From NCBI GenBank assembly GCA_052033935.1, contig JBPOJE010000025.1, positions 1-64,000 of the forward strand: DNA of 64,000 nucleotides, read 5' to 3'. The notes below the pieces were generated by a model that was not told the origin of the DNA, did no database searches, and saw only the letters and a list, made by a program, of their open reading frames with translations. This DNA comes from JAGVUD01 sp052033935 (GTDB lineage Bacteria; Armatimonadota; UBA5829; DSUL01). The translations under genes and the position numbers were made by a program. Shown piece after piece: positions 28,001 through 37,024 of the stretch. Each line of letters opens with the position of its first letter. Positions within the stretch are counted from its first letter, which is position 1.

Positions 28001-29444
28001 GACTCCAGACGCCGATTTCACTTGGAGCATCGTGTACAGGGACGCCGACAACCAGGCCCCTGCTTTCGTGAGAGTGCTGATCGACGGCACGGCGCACGAT
28101 ATGGCGAAGGTTACCGCCGGGAGCAACTATGCGTCGGGCGTGACCTACCGGTGGACGCAGAACCTGCCGCTCGGCACGCACAGCTTCCTGTTCGAGGCAA
28201 GCGACGGGCAGCCGGGAGAGCCTGTTGTCCAGACCACGCTTCAGAGCGGGCCTATCGTTCAGGATGTGGCTGGGCCGGAACTGACGGACGGGGCGGTTTC
28301 GCCGGAGCAGGGCGCGGCGAATGAGCAGTTTGTTTATAGCGTGTGGTATCGCGACCCGAACAACCGTCTGCCAGCCAGCATCTCGGTATTTATTGACGGC
28401 AGCGCCACCGGACGCGCGCTGTTTGCCACGGGCGTCCCGGACGCTCAGGGACGGCAGCGCTACGAATCTGCGCCGGTGTCGCTGGGTGGCGGCTCGCATA
28501 CGTTCTACTTTGAGGCCTCCAACGGCCTCGCGACCAGCCGCCTGGGCACGCCGGGCAGCCCGCTGCTTGGGCCGTTGGTCTCTGGCGCCAGTCTGGTGCT
28601 GAACGTGTCGAGCGATAGCTACAAGCTCGGACAGACCATCTCGGTGACGGGCTCGCTCGCTCCGGCCAGCCTGAGTCCGGCCGCGATCATCATTACCCTG
28701 AACACGCCGGACGTGAACCGGCCCGTGATTCAGAAGACCGTGACGACCGCGGCCGACGGAACATTTGCAGCGGACGTTGCCACGGCGGACTATACCGGCA
28801 CCTGGACTATCCGGGCGGCCTGGAACGGCGGCTCTGGGTTCCCGGCGCAGGAGACGGCGCTGACGTCCATAGATGTTGGCGGCTTCGTGTTCCACGTGAA
28901 CGCGGGTGGCGTGGATATGGTGACGCTGACACTGATTCCGTCGAGCGCAGACCCGGCGGTTGTCTTCGGCGATGCCGCCACGGCGACGAACGTTCAGATG
29001 GCCGCCTGGAGTCCGGGCCTGGCTGATTACCTGTTCTATCCCGCCCGCGCTCCGCGCGCTGCCGCGCAGCTTTGGGGTGGGGCCGGATTCTGGATCAAGC
29101 CGCTCGTGACGCAGGATGTCGAAGTCAGCGGAAAGCTTGCTTCCCAGACATCGGCGTATCGGATACCGCTGAGCGCTGGCTGGAACCAGGTCGGTTCTGT
29201 GTTTGTGAGGCCGATACAGATCGGTGCGATGCAGGTCGTGTATCAGGGTCAGACACGGACGCTGGCGGATGCCGCGCGGCAGGGATGGATCCGAGACTAC
29301 GCCTGGGGCTTCGACTCGGCGGCGGCAAATCCCGGCGAATACTACTTCCTGGTGATGGCCGGTACGAACCGGACGACCTTCGAGCCGGGCCGGGGATACT
29401 GGATCAGGGCGCTTGTTGACTGCGACCTGGTGCTCGTTCCGTAG
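22041..29444 (+). CDS. Second giant secreted Ig-like repeat protein (about 2467 aa)
   Basis: ATG at 22041 (weak AGAAGAG ahead) gives a signal peptide ending VSGQS; an in-frame TTG at 22008 is possible. The first roughly 830 residues differ from the sister gene at 13774 and are rich in Asn, Trp, Tyr and Pro (WNWTPANNHFPWY). About eight Ig-like repeats follow with the same FTFxVxYxDxD and FEASDG hallmarks. Three or more copies of the NYYSGGSFNP/ITLG module occur (about 23290-23480, 25670-25830 and a diverged one near 26320-26470). The C-terminus again has an Ig-like segment (ADGTFAADV) and the module SAGWNQVGSVF, RQGWIRDYAWGFD, GRGYWIRALVDCDL. The last 60 residues match the sister protein closely, indicating duplication. 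Likely surface-exposed; its partner is unknown. Confidence 0.8.
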   Translation: MNLLSRLRGQLVAAHGLRAALPGLAAALACTVLAGPVSGQSLSGPGVTPGKATTNSIYNHTVTWNWTPANNHFPWYANVVTLGPEEVTRVYRDAARTQLVTDQVDIKIPATWFGVDRFYEIWAANRERYPQTTDRVNMGQRVGGNRLRVTLPVDEEGNTISPVTATGDLTARVRLGAFRVVERNIPVDPDGDGQTFFTRAVPIVAVAGVFDENGVDYWETHDQNGNPTGSLGSVVSGGIYPYRCGLSLPSPLPSRVKTVTLIYYVGPVTLGNIGGGFPDDDGNYVPLAAAWDGDRMPQDGARFLVSVSKGLSLLNDPRAVPGVNLVTEPWRAQHWATRFIKRDSNGRPERITSDTDDDVIRYGAHLGDLDTESFPSTPPLVGADATVIGPNLYTYHNYPSVLQKVGPSGSTIVKVSPPDGGYLSDVRGVWADSDADDDDVADLTGPNYYSGGTFDPETSIITLGTALPSSVQTVWVDYAYTGLFRYGGAGEEEDKYKYLWGHDVLAAYPTVAFVNRAKVYNPLVAEQYIRDYYWRIDPVSGDMVVNPSARKMLKITDDAAFIDGSGTATADERLFTPFKENAPNDGNSSHSFNFRVRYFNDQGLGATNWLPRADGLPGASGVMVYVKYDGENDYRPYGMAQENPAVNNVARNDIGYPGDYGLGYLLRFEPNSGFSGHVLAGKKNYPRQPWTLPNNYISMPVGRHQYFFATSDDSVKDWDGNLWRNPLPKVRALDWEDPFDYPWWTQQNPPAYRPGDAILGFDTFNFADIRTYQPGLLTTGYEYEATEHPVVHALLSGIPFGPDAYGHIGGGYFLGTLFPYVPATNPVQPPVLTGMSAGFNLAGAWQPTSMGTSSTMFTFKVIWQSFDPDTKVGRAPKYIKVFINNKSTAKPTLDTDNTTVDPAAKYTGYTMVPVKANPTAADYAAGLTYQYQTTLPPGPHTYYFEADAGFGAVRFPVRPDGRRLDAPPDDGGYAWYEDPYVPGEYDFADNNDYCPGPYVNNKPQLLSPSVTPSSGPYGTDFVYRVIYKDPDGQRPVQTDIIIEVAPGQTVRATMQRVQPDPAKVDYAAGEAYIFRASSLQGSVFAPGIRRYRFEFRDDWGHPEIQVDRVPGELVSAPTMVNNVVAWYDGPTVSAQARPLLTAGAVSSSDGSSNPATVWTYQVTYTHGNNIAPSFVNVYIGAQRDPADPLNERTLERAKPSSARSVQVAASPVTSVTGVWTNPAGTGVNYYSGGSFNPSTGVITLGVALPEPSRDVWVTYLANPIVWDGGNRMSKRDAADIIYTDGAVYQYQTMLPGPQRTGDLPITYYFTYQASDGRLVTHYDAASSASAFALTRQPAGEGVTDTGEILNHATSQNYTVYQAGYFPIVGPLPVSATSDPGVLLQPIIYKNDLQLMPGFTGVLDSAYPEDNVTVNPDGLSVTVDPSVVHMVLGVYTDALMMGTDYYAGGAGGKYNSASGVIALGTQLPAGVRRVYVSFSNRGDYRVDYVNGKVIFTEPNEASDVLEMEYWWATKGPASVGLNNPPSLSLGRWTAMPVDTVPNDGVDGSSTTEFTFSVVYRDVDGQGGQAPSFVNIIIDGVVHPMTLSTSNPVYSTGATFSYTTKLSSGSHLYYFEASDGTGFAAYDAEGSKSSAAEITGLVPIVGPYVNDRPVLSSGAVSPNPVDGIAAGSSATYAVTYTDADGNPPNVGYPKVWIDNPAEVDYSGKVTAVNGTTLTIGGADWAPGVLTGKLLQVTTGLVLDPETQTLRSPSAASGRIYQVLDSGRNTLVVMPTELPGETIIVGDTISVTALVMSKQNPQQTDYRQPVPYQLVVPSMPVGTHEYHFSVVSAPTVEIVRLRAGTAEFAGPLVTSTPPDGNVAPVLAAGSVTPERGVSNTAFTFEVAYSDADDDPPGAHDGVFGYVRLVFNDGSYPAQRMQPVSAVNSWISPVVYRVVLDDLPAGTHLFHFEASDGYRAVRYPETTAYDTAVVINSAPSLASGTVSPPNGTPDADFTWSIVYRDADNQAPAFVRVLIDGTAHDMAKVTAGSNYASGVTYRWTQNLPLGTHSFLFEASDGQPGEPVVQTTLQSGPIVQDVAGPELTDGAVSPEQGAANEQFVYSVWYRDPNNRLPASISVFIDGSATGRALFATGVPDAQGRQRYESAPVSLGGGSHTFYFEASNGLATSRLGTPGSPLLGPLVSGASLVLNVSSDSYKLGQTISVTGSLAPASLSPAAIIITLNTPDVNRPVIQKTVTTAADGTFAADVATADYTGTWTIRAAWNGGSGFPAQETALTSIDVGGFVFHVNAGGVDMVTLTLIPSSADPAVVFGDAATATNVQMAAWSPGLADYLFYPARAPRAAAQLWGGAGFWIKPLVTQDVEVSGKLASQTSAYRIPLSAGWNQVGSVFVRPIQIGAMQVVYQGQTRTLADAARQGWIRDYAWGFDSAAANPGEYYFLVMAGTNRTTFEPGRGYWIRALVDCDLVLVP

Positions 29445-29449
29445 GATGT

Positions 29450-29472
29450 TTCCTGCCCCGGCGGGGCAGGAA
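29450..29472. terminator. Perfect 10-bp inverted repeat after the giant gene
   Basis: TTCCTGCCCC (29450-29459) and GGGGCAGGAA (29463-29472) with a GGC loop, starting 6 nt after the stop codon. The stem is very stable but no T-run follows. It could be a 3'-end stabiliser or a factor-assisted terminator between this gene and the next. Confidence 0.45.
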
Positions 29473-29550
29473 TAGGAGACAGATGGTCTTCCACCGGGGG
29501 ACGGCTTGCTGGTGGGGACGATTAGCTGATAGTGCAGATGAGGAAACTTG

Positions 29551-30429
29551 ATGAGATGTAACGTGTTTCAGCGCATCGCGCTTCTGGTGGCGGGCGCATA
29601 TGTGATCAACCTTGCCGCGCCAGCCGCTGCGCAGAATGCCGCTCCGGCGCCGGAGACCGCCAAGGCCCCGGCTGTGGCGAAGGCAGACGGCGGCGCTTCC
29701 GAGGCGGGGTACACCGGCCCGCGCATCAGCCTGCTGGTGTTCCCGTTTGATACTTCGGAAGTGCAGGGTGCGCCACCGGGACTGGGCGAGAGCCTGGCTA
29801 AGATGTTCAAGGACGGCACCCTGCGAAGCACCATTTTCACTGGCGTGACATTCAATCCGAAGTTTCCGGTCCTGCGCCGGGCGCTCGACGAGACGACGCT
29901 TTCGGCCGCCGACATGAAGGAGCCGTTCACGCTGGATCCGCGCGACGCCGAACGCGCCGCAAAGATCGGTCGGGTTATGGACATGCCGGTCGCTCTGGGA
30001 TCGCTCCAGGACTTCAACTACGACCGGGAGAAGAAAGAGGCGACCGTCACCATTACAGCCGAGATTATCAACAGCCAGACCGGGCGCATTGACAAAACCC
30101 TTGTCGCAAGCGGCAAGACTCCGGCCTCGATGGTCGTCGGCACTGAAACGGACTATCTCCTGCGGGCGGCGGAGGCCGCCGGGCAGGATCTCCTCGCGAA
30201 GATTCCGGGTGTGGAGCCGGTGGTTGACCCGGTGGCGGGCACGAACGGCAAGACTGCGGCGGCCGGCGGGGAAAAGCCCGTGGTTGTTGAGCCTGTCAAG
30301 AAGAAGAAAAGCAACTCCGGCCTGTGGGCGGCGCTTGCCGTGCTGGCTGGCATCATCATCGCCGGAAGCGGCGGTGGCGGAGGTGGGGGCGGAACCGCCA
30401 CGGACGGGCCACCGGCTCCTCCTTACTAA
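29551..30429 (+). CDS. Secreted CsgG/TolB-like protein with Lys-hydrophobic-polyGly tail
   Basis: 292-aa exported protein of unknown role. ATG at 29551 (GAGGA at 29540-29544; the preceding TTG is less likely) gives a signal peptide ending AAAQN. The core (about 48-225) opens with ISLLVFPFD and has a compact alpha/beta pattern like the TolB/CsgG N-domain. The end reads VKKKKSNSG, then a 17-residue hydrophobic stretch, then a long Gly run and PPAPPY. The product at 7126 shows the same order with PKKKGVGK. If the hydrophobic stretch were an inner-membrane helix, the lysines would sit on the periplasmic side, against the positive-inside rule, so another membrane or another topology should be considered. 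The gene closes the surface block and is followed by a strong terminator. Confidence 0.65.
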   Translation: MRCNVFQRIALLVAGAYVINLAAPAAAQNAAPAPETAKAPAVAKADGGASEAGYTGPRISLLVFPFDTSEVQGAPPGLGESLAKMFKDGTLRSTIFTGVTFNPKFPVLRRALDETTLSAADMKEPFTLDPRDAERAAKIGRVMDMPVALGSLQDFNYDREKKEATVTITAEIINSQTGRIDKTLVASGKTPASMVVGTETDYLLRAAEAAGQDLLAKIPGVEPVVDPVAGTNGKTAAAGGEKPVVVEPVKKKKSNSGLWAALAVLAGIIIAGSGGGGGGGGTATDGPPAPPY

Positions 30430-30462
30430 ACTAAAGAGACAGCCTGCACGAATCAGCTTCAG

Positions 30463-30498
30463 AGCGGCGGCGCCGGATTCCGGCAGCCGCCGCTTTTT
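30463..30498 (+). terminator. Strong intrinsic terminator ending the surface-protein block
   Basis: AGCGGCGGC (30463-30471) pairs perfectly with GCCGCCGCT (30486-30494), followed by a TTTTT run ending at 30498. It insulates uvrB from the surface block. Confidence 0.88.
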
Positions 30499-30502
30499 CG
30501 TG

Positions 30503-30531
30503 TTACACGGCCAGATGGCATTGGATATACT
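30503..30531 (+). promoter_or_regulatory. Possible uvrB promoter
   Basis: A good -10 hexamer TATACT (30526-30531) lies 17 nt after a weak TTACAC (30503-30508), directly behind the terminator and 18 nt before the uvrB ATG. Confidence 0.4.
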
Positions 30532-30549
30532 GATCTGCGGAGTACATCC

Positions 30550-32625
<2,076 letters not shown>

Positions 32626-32691
32626 CGCCGCACCACTGCCAGTCGGCAGGGGGCGGTGCAGGAATGTCCTGCCGCTTGGCGGAACACAACG

Positions 32692-33292
32692 ATGATGAAG
32701 GCCAGGGCTCGGGCGAAGGGAATCCGCATTGCTTGCTGGGCGGCGGCAGCGATTGTCGTCGCTCCTGCCCCCGCGTCGGCTAATGTCGGGGTGCCGATGG
32801 CGTTCGTCGTGATGCCTGCCGCCATTGTTCTTCTCCCCGCAATCATCGTTCTGGAGGCGGTTATCGGCTGGCGTGTTGTGGCCATGCTCCTTTGGCCGCG
32901 CCTTGCGCACGAGCACACTGGCCAACCTTGTCTCGACACTTGCCGGCGTACCCCTGACCTGGGGGGCTCTGGTGTTGCCGGAAGCCCTTCTCTGGGATGG
33001 CGCCGAGGGGCTGGAGACGCCCTGGCAGCGCATTTTCGCGGTGACGGTGCAGAGCCCGTGGCTGGTTCCATACGAGGGCGACCTGCATTGGATGGTGCCT
33101 GCCGCGGCGATGACGCTGTGCGTGTTTTTCTTTTTCGCGAGCGTGTGGGTTGAGTACCTGGTGATGCGGCGTCTGACGCCAGACGTCGAGCGCCGGCTGG
33201 TTGGGCGCTGGGCCTGGCGTGGCAACATCGCAAGCTACGCCCTGCTCGAGATCGTGCTCCTCGTCATTCTCCTGATCCAACTCAGCAAGTAG
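32692..33292 (+). pseudogene. Frameshifted small integral membrane protein
   Basis: Two reading frames make sense only when joined. Frame 1 from the ATG at 32692 encodes a signal-like start and a hydrophobic run (VGVPMAFVVMPAAIVLLP, then LEAVIGWRVV). Frame 2 supplies the rest, from about TSTLANLVSTLAGVPLTW through WMVPAAAMTL and VSVWVEYLVM-like segments to LLIQLSK at 33292. The switch lies near 32880-32900 and requires skipping one base, i.e. one extra nucleotide in this sequence. The joined product would be about 200 aa with four to five membrane segments and resembles a conserved hypothetical membrane family I have seen without a known function. It may be a real lesion or a sequencing error. 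A programmed shift is unlikely. Confidence 0.6.
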
Positions 33293-33508
33293 CAGGGCTG
33301 CGCTCGCTTGCATGTTGACCATCCCGTGCGAGTCAGATCGTTTTGCACGGTGGTGTGGGTAACGAGTACGGCACGGTCGAAGAGGCGCGGGATAACTACC
33401 GCGTCCTCGGCGAGGGTGGGGGCAATCCTTGCTCTCTGCCACGATATCCAGGCGGCGGGACCAGCCGGAGAATGTCGTAGCAATGTATGAAGCGGGGTAT
33501 GAATACGG

Positions 33509-34585
33509 ATGGCAATGAAGGCTGACTGGGATGTGTCGAAACGGCGGTTCGAGGCGTGGTGGAACAACTCCGCCGAAGACCGCGTGCTGCTACAGGTGAT
33601 CGCGCCGAAGGAAGCGGAGACGAAGCCCGCCGCGCCTCCGGCTTCTCCCGAGCAGCGCTGGCTGGACGCCGACTGGCGTATTCAGGCGTTCGAGGATACG
33701 ATGGCGCGTACGCACTACGGCGGCGACGCCTTTCCGTATCTCGACACCCACATCGGGCCGGGTACCATGTCGCTGTACCTCGGCGCGGTCCCGGAGTTTC
33801 ACGATAGCACCGTCTGGTATCACCTCTGCATACAGGACATCCGGACCGCCGAGCCGCCCGAGCCGGACGAGGACAACCGCTTCTGGGCTTTCTCGAAGGA
33901 GTTCGCGCGAAAGGGCGTCGAGCGGCTGAGAGATAGGGCTTTGGTCAGTTTCCCCGACCTGATCGAGGGGTTGGACACGATATCGAGCCTCATTGGCAAC
34001 GACGAGCTTCTGCTGGCGCTGGTGGATGCTCCGGATGGCGTCCATCGCTTTCAGGGTTCGCTGACCGACACATACTTCGATTTCCACGAGCCGCTCTACA
34101 ACATCATCCGCGACGCGGATGGAGGCTGCTGCTTCTCGGCGTTCAACACGTGGGCGTCCGGGCCAATGGCCAAGGTGCAATGCGACTTCAGCGCGATGAT
34201 CTCAGCGGAGATGTTCGAGGAGTTCGTGCTGCCGTATCTCGATGAGCAGTGCGCCCGGTTGGAGTATTCCGTCTATCACCTGGATGGCCCCGGCGCGCTT
34301 CAGCATCTGCCGCTTCTGCTCGACATACCGGGTCTGAACGCGATCCAGTGGACGCCCGGGGCAGGTGAGCCTTCGGCCGCGTGGGAGGGCTACATTCCGA
34401 TGTACCGCAAGATTCGCCGGGCCGGAAAGTCGGTCATGGTGCGCGGCGGAACGCCTGACGAAGCGAGGGCGCTCGTGCAGGCAATGGGCCCCGAGGGGCT
34501 GGACATCCTGCTGTGGGTGGGCTCGCCGGAAGAAGCCAACGCGCTCGTGAAGGAGTCGTTCACCTGGAAGACCCGCCCGGGCTGA
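33509..34585 (+). CDS. Uroporphyrinogen decarboxylase-like (URO-D fold) protein
   Basis: 358-aa cytoplasmic protein with a URO-D/MtaA-type TIM-barrel pattern. Its N-terminus is KADWDVSKRRFEAWW, the centre has FSAMISAEMFEEFVLPYL, then YHLDGPGALQHLPLLL and a C-terminal GTPDEARALVQAMGPEGLDI segment. The family includes haem-synthesis decarboxylases and cobalamin-dependent methyltransferases. This branch lacks the haem-enzyme hallmarks and usually sits in carbohydrate or methyl-transfer contexts, so haem synthesis is unlikely. The substrate is unknown. Start at 33509 or the ATG two codons on; no clear ribosome-binding site decides. It converges with the broken glycosidase-like gene, overlapping its 3' end by 26 bp. 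The 216 nt upstream hold no recognisable gene. Confidence 0.75.
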   Translation: MAMKADWDVSKRRFEAWWNNSAEDRVLLQVIAPKEAETKPAAPPASPEQRWLDADWRIQAFEDTMARTHYGGDAFPYLDTHIGPGTMSLYLGAVPEFHDSTVWYHLCIQDIRTAEPPEPDEDNRFWAFSKEFARKGVERLRDRALVSFPDLIEGLDTISSLIGNDELLLALVDAPDGVHRFQGSLTDTYFDFHEPLYNIIRDADGGCCFSAFNTWASGPMAKVQCDFSAMISAEMFEEFVLPYLDEQCARLEYSVYHLDGPGALQHLPLLLDIPGLNAIQWTPGAGEPSAAWEGYIPMYRKIRRAGKSVMVRGGTPDEARALVQAMGPEGLDILLWVGSPEEANALVKESFTWKTRPG

Positions 34586-36773
34586 TCGCGCCTATCTGCC
34601 TGAGCGCTTCTCGCTGATTGTCCCTTCGCCTTTCATGGTCGAGCGTCAGGAAGCGGTCCTTCCCGATCTGAGTCCAGAAAACGCCGTCCTTCGCTATATC
34701 GAGATGCGGCAGGCCTTCTGCGTCCATCGCCGCGCGCAGTTCCTCCGCAAGCGCGGGCAGGCCGTCCAGCCGCGCCACCTGTCCCTTGCCGATGCTTCGC
34801 CCCTTCGGCGAGGCCCCGAACGGGATCTCCTCCGGCTCGCCCGTGCCCTCGACACTCTCGAACCGCGGCACGCCCGTCACCAGAAGCCGGCCGCCCTTCC
34901 TTACCCATGCGGCGATCAGCCGTGCGTCCGAAGGCTCCATCACATCGCCGTGCAGCACGACAAGCACCCGGTTGCGGTCGAGCGCGCCCGTGCGGAGCAT
35001 GGACCCGTCCACATAGTCGAAGTCAATAAAGTCGCGGAACTCCGCCGCTTTCTCCAGATAGCCGCCCCATTTCAGCGTCAATGCCACGTTCGGATACCAG
35101 AGCGCGACCGGCACCACCGGGTTCGCAACGTGAAACAGCCACGGCAGGTTTCGGCGCTGCGCCTCAATCCGCGACTGGCTCGATACGACGTTTGGGTTGT
35201 AGTCGTGAAGCTGGTTCGCGCCCGAAGCCGTCGCGTTGTAGATGCGCGCCGCGATGCCCTTTTCGTCCTCGGCGCCCGCTGGATCGAGCCCGAAGTATGC
35301 CCCGTAGTGCTTCCCCGCCGACGCCACCCAGCGCGTTACCGCGAAGTTCGCCGCATAGTCGGATGCCTCGTTCGTAATGCGCACGCCCGCTCCGTGCTTC
35401 GCCGCCACCCGGCACTGCTCCGCGAAGTTCGACCCGTGCTCAGGAGTCGCGTCGCCGCCCGTGCAAAGGTAGATGGGTGTCCGCGGGAAATGCTTCCGGG
35501 CCACCGCCATCCACCAGTCCGACCAGCCGGTCATGCATTCGCGGTACCAGTCCACGAAATCGAGCCGGCGCCTGCGTACGAACGGGTCTCCCGATCCAAC
35601 GCGTTCGCGAAACGCCTTCAGATCCTCCCCGCGGCCAGGGAATCCGGCGACGGAGATAGCCGCGAAAGACGTGCCCCACGCGCGGTTCAGAGCTTCAGCC
35701 GATTCGTACCGCCGCCCGAGGAACTTCCGGAAGCTCGCCAGCGCGTACGGGTCGTCGCACCAGAAACCGGCGTGGTTGTGATACTTGCCGGGGATGTCGA
35801 ACGTCCAGCCACCGCCCCATACCGAGTAGATCGCCTCGCCGAAGTTGCCCTGAATCCCGAGCAGCACCGACTCGATCACGCCGCTCTTGCCGTATCGCTC
35901 GGCGAACGCCGCAACAAAGCGGAGCGGTCAATCCGCTTCGGGAGATTCGGGTTCCAGAGGGATTCGACCTTGCTCTGGATTCCGTGCTCCAGGCAGCGGC
36001 AACCGTAGTGCTCGCTGCTTTCGCGGAACCAGTCCGGAGTCGAGTACGCCGGCCCCAGAATCAGAAACGGCACCCACTTGAGGCCGTGCTCCTTCAGAAC
36101 CCGCACCTGCTCGTCCCACCTCGACCAGTCCCACTCGCCCTCCTTCTTGCCTTCCACGGTCTCCCAGGTCACATAGCTCTCGATGCTTGTGACACCGAGC
36201 GCGCCATTGCATGCGAATGCGCTCCGTATCGTCGGGAACCCTGATCTTCGGGTCTTCAGAGTAGAGCTCCAGGCGCGAGAGACGCAGGTCCAGTGGGCCA
36301 TTGATGCGGAAGTCCGCGCCGCCGTTCTGTGTGCCTGCAAACCTGGCATCGGTGAACCGCAGCACCGCGCGTTCCCACTTGCCTGATCCGAGCATCAGTA
36401 TTCGTGGACCTTCGGCGTAGGCGGATGTGCCGGAGTTGTACTGCGTGCGCACTATTCCCATGTTGCTGTCGAGATAGTCAACCACGACATAGATGTCGCT
36501 GCCCGCCTTCGAGCGCGCGTCCGGGCCGAGCAGGAAGTAAAGATAGTGGCTCGCGGGCTCTGTGTCTGCGGCATTGCCTACCGCCTCACGGCCGGCGATG
36601 CTGGTCTTTTCCCACCGTCCGTCCGGAACCGAAGCCAGTTCCAGCCCGCCCGACGCTGATGGCGCAAACACGGCCGCCGGGCTTGCCGCCGCCAGAAGCG
36701 GCGCGGATATCAGCGCGGCGATGATGGAAACCACGAAGATGATGACAGTTCGCATTATATCTTTCTTGCCCAT
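34560..36773 (-). pseudogene. Secreted glycoside-hydrolase-like protein broken by two compensating frameshifts
   Basis: Three open segments on the minus strand form one protein of about 738 codons. From ATG 36773 (or 36755) come a signal peptide (MRTVIIFVVSIIAALI) and a carbohydrate-binding-like beta domain down to about PDDTERIRM. Near 36212 the frame changes by +1 and continues GALGVTSIESYVTWE through LKWVPFLILGPAYSTPDWF. Near 35915 it changes back, continuing FAERYGKSGVIES, then LLGIQGNFGEAIYSVWGGG, ITNEASDYAANF, and a Rossmann-like end (RKGGRLLVTGVPRF). The core looks like a clan-A (GH42/GH14-like) barrel followed by a trimerisation-like domain. The first and third segments share one frame, so only about 300 bp are out of register. 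The gene overlaps the neighbouring URO-D gene tail to tail by 26 bp. Confidence 0.65.
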
Positions 36774-36952
36774 CGGGTCGCGAAATCCCTTTCCGCCGAA
36801 GATTACTGTTGTATCCGCCCTCTCTGTTCCGGCAGAATGGGTCCGCCGGCGGGTGCCCGGCGACAGTGAGCCAGGCGCGCACGACCATGTCCGTCTTTTG
36901 CACTGATGGGGTGTGAGCGTGCGCAAGCTGCTTTAGGCCTGCCGTCCGGCTA

Positions 36953-36981
36953 TTGACAGAACCGCGTCAAGCGCGAACAAT
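36953..36981 (+). promoter_or_regulatory. Promoter of the ten-repeat surface protein gene
   Basis: Perfect -35 TTGACA (36953-36958), 17-nt spacer, AACAAT (36976-36981). The ATG follows 43 nt later. The rest of the 36774-37024 gap between the divergent genes shows no gene. Confidence 0.55.
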
Positions 36982-37024
36982 GCTCAGTGAGCCGGGCGCA
37001 CTTTGTGCCGCTCAAGGAGTAAGT

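Noticed and set aside
32860..32900. Programmed +1 frameshift at CTCCTTTGG, reminiscent of the prfB CUU-UGA site
   Set aside because: There is no stop codon in the slip position, no internal Shine-Dalgarno-like stimulator and no known precedent in this type of membrane protein. An extra base is simpler.
34635..36008. 457-codon plus-strand frame opposite the glycosidase-like gene
   Set aside because: It has Arg/Pro-rich composition and no motif. The minus-strand frames carry a signal peptide and conserved enzyme-like sequence.
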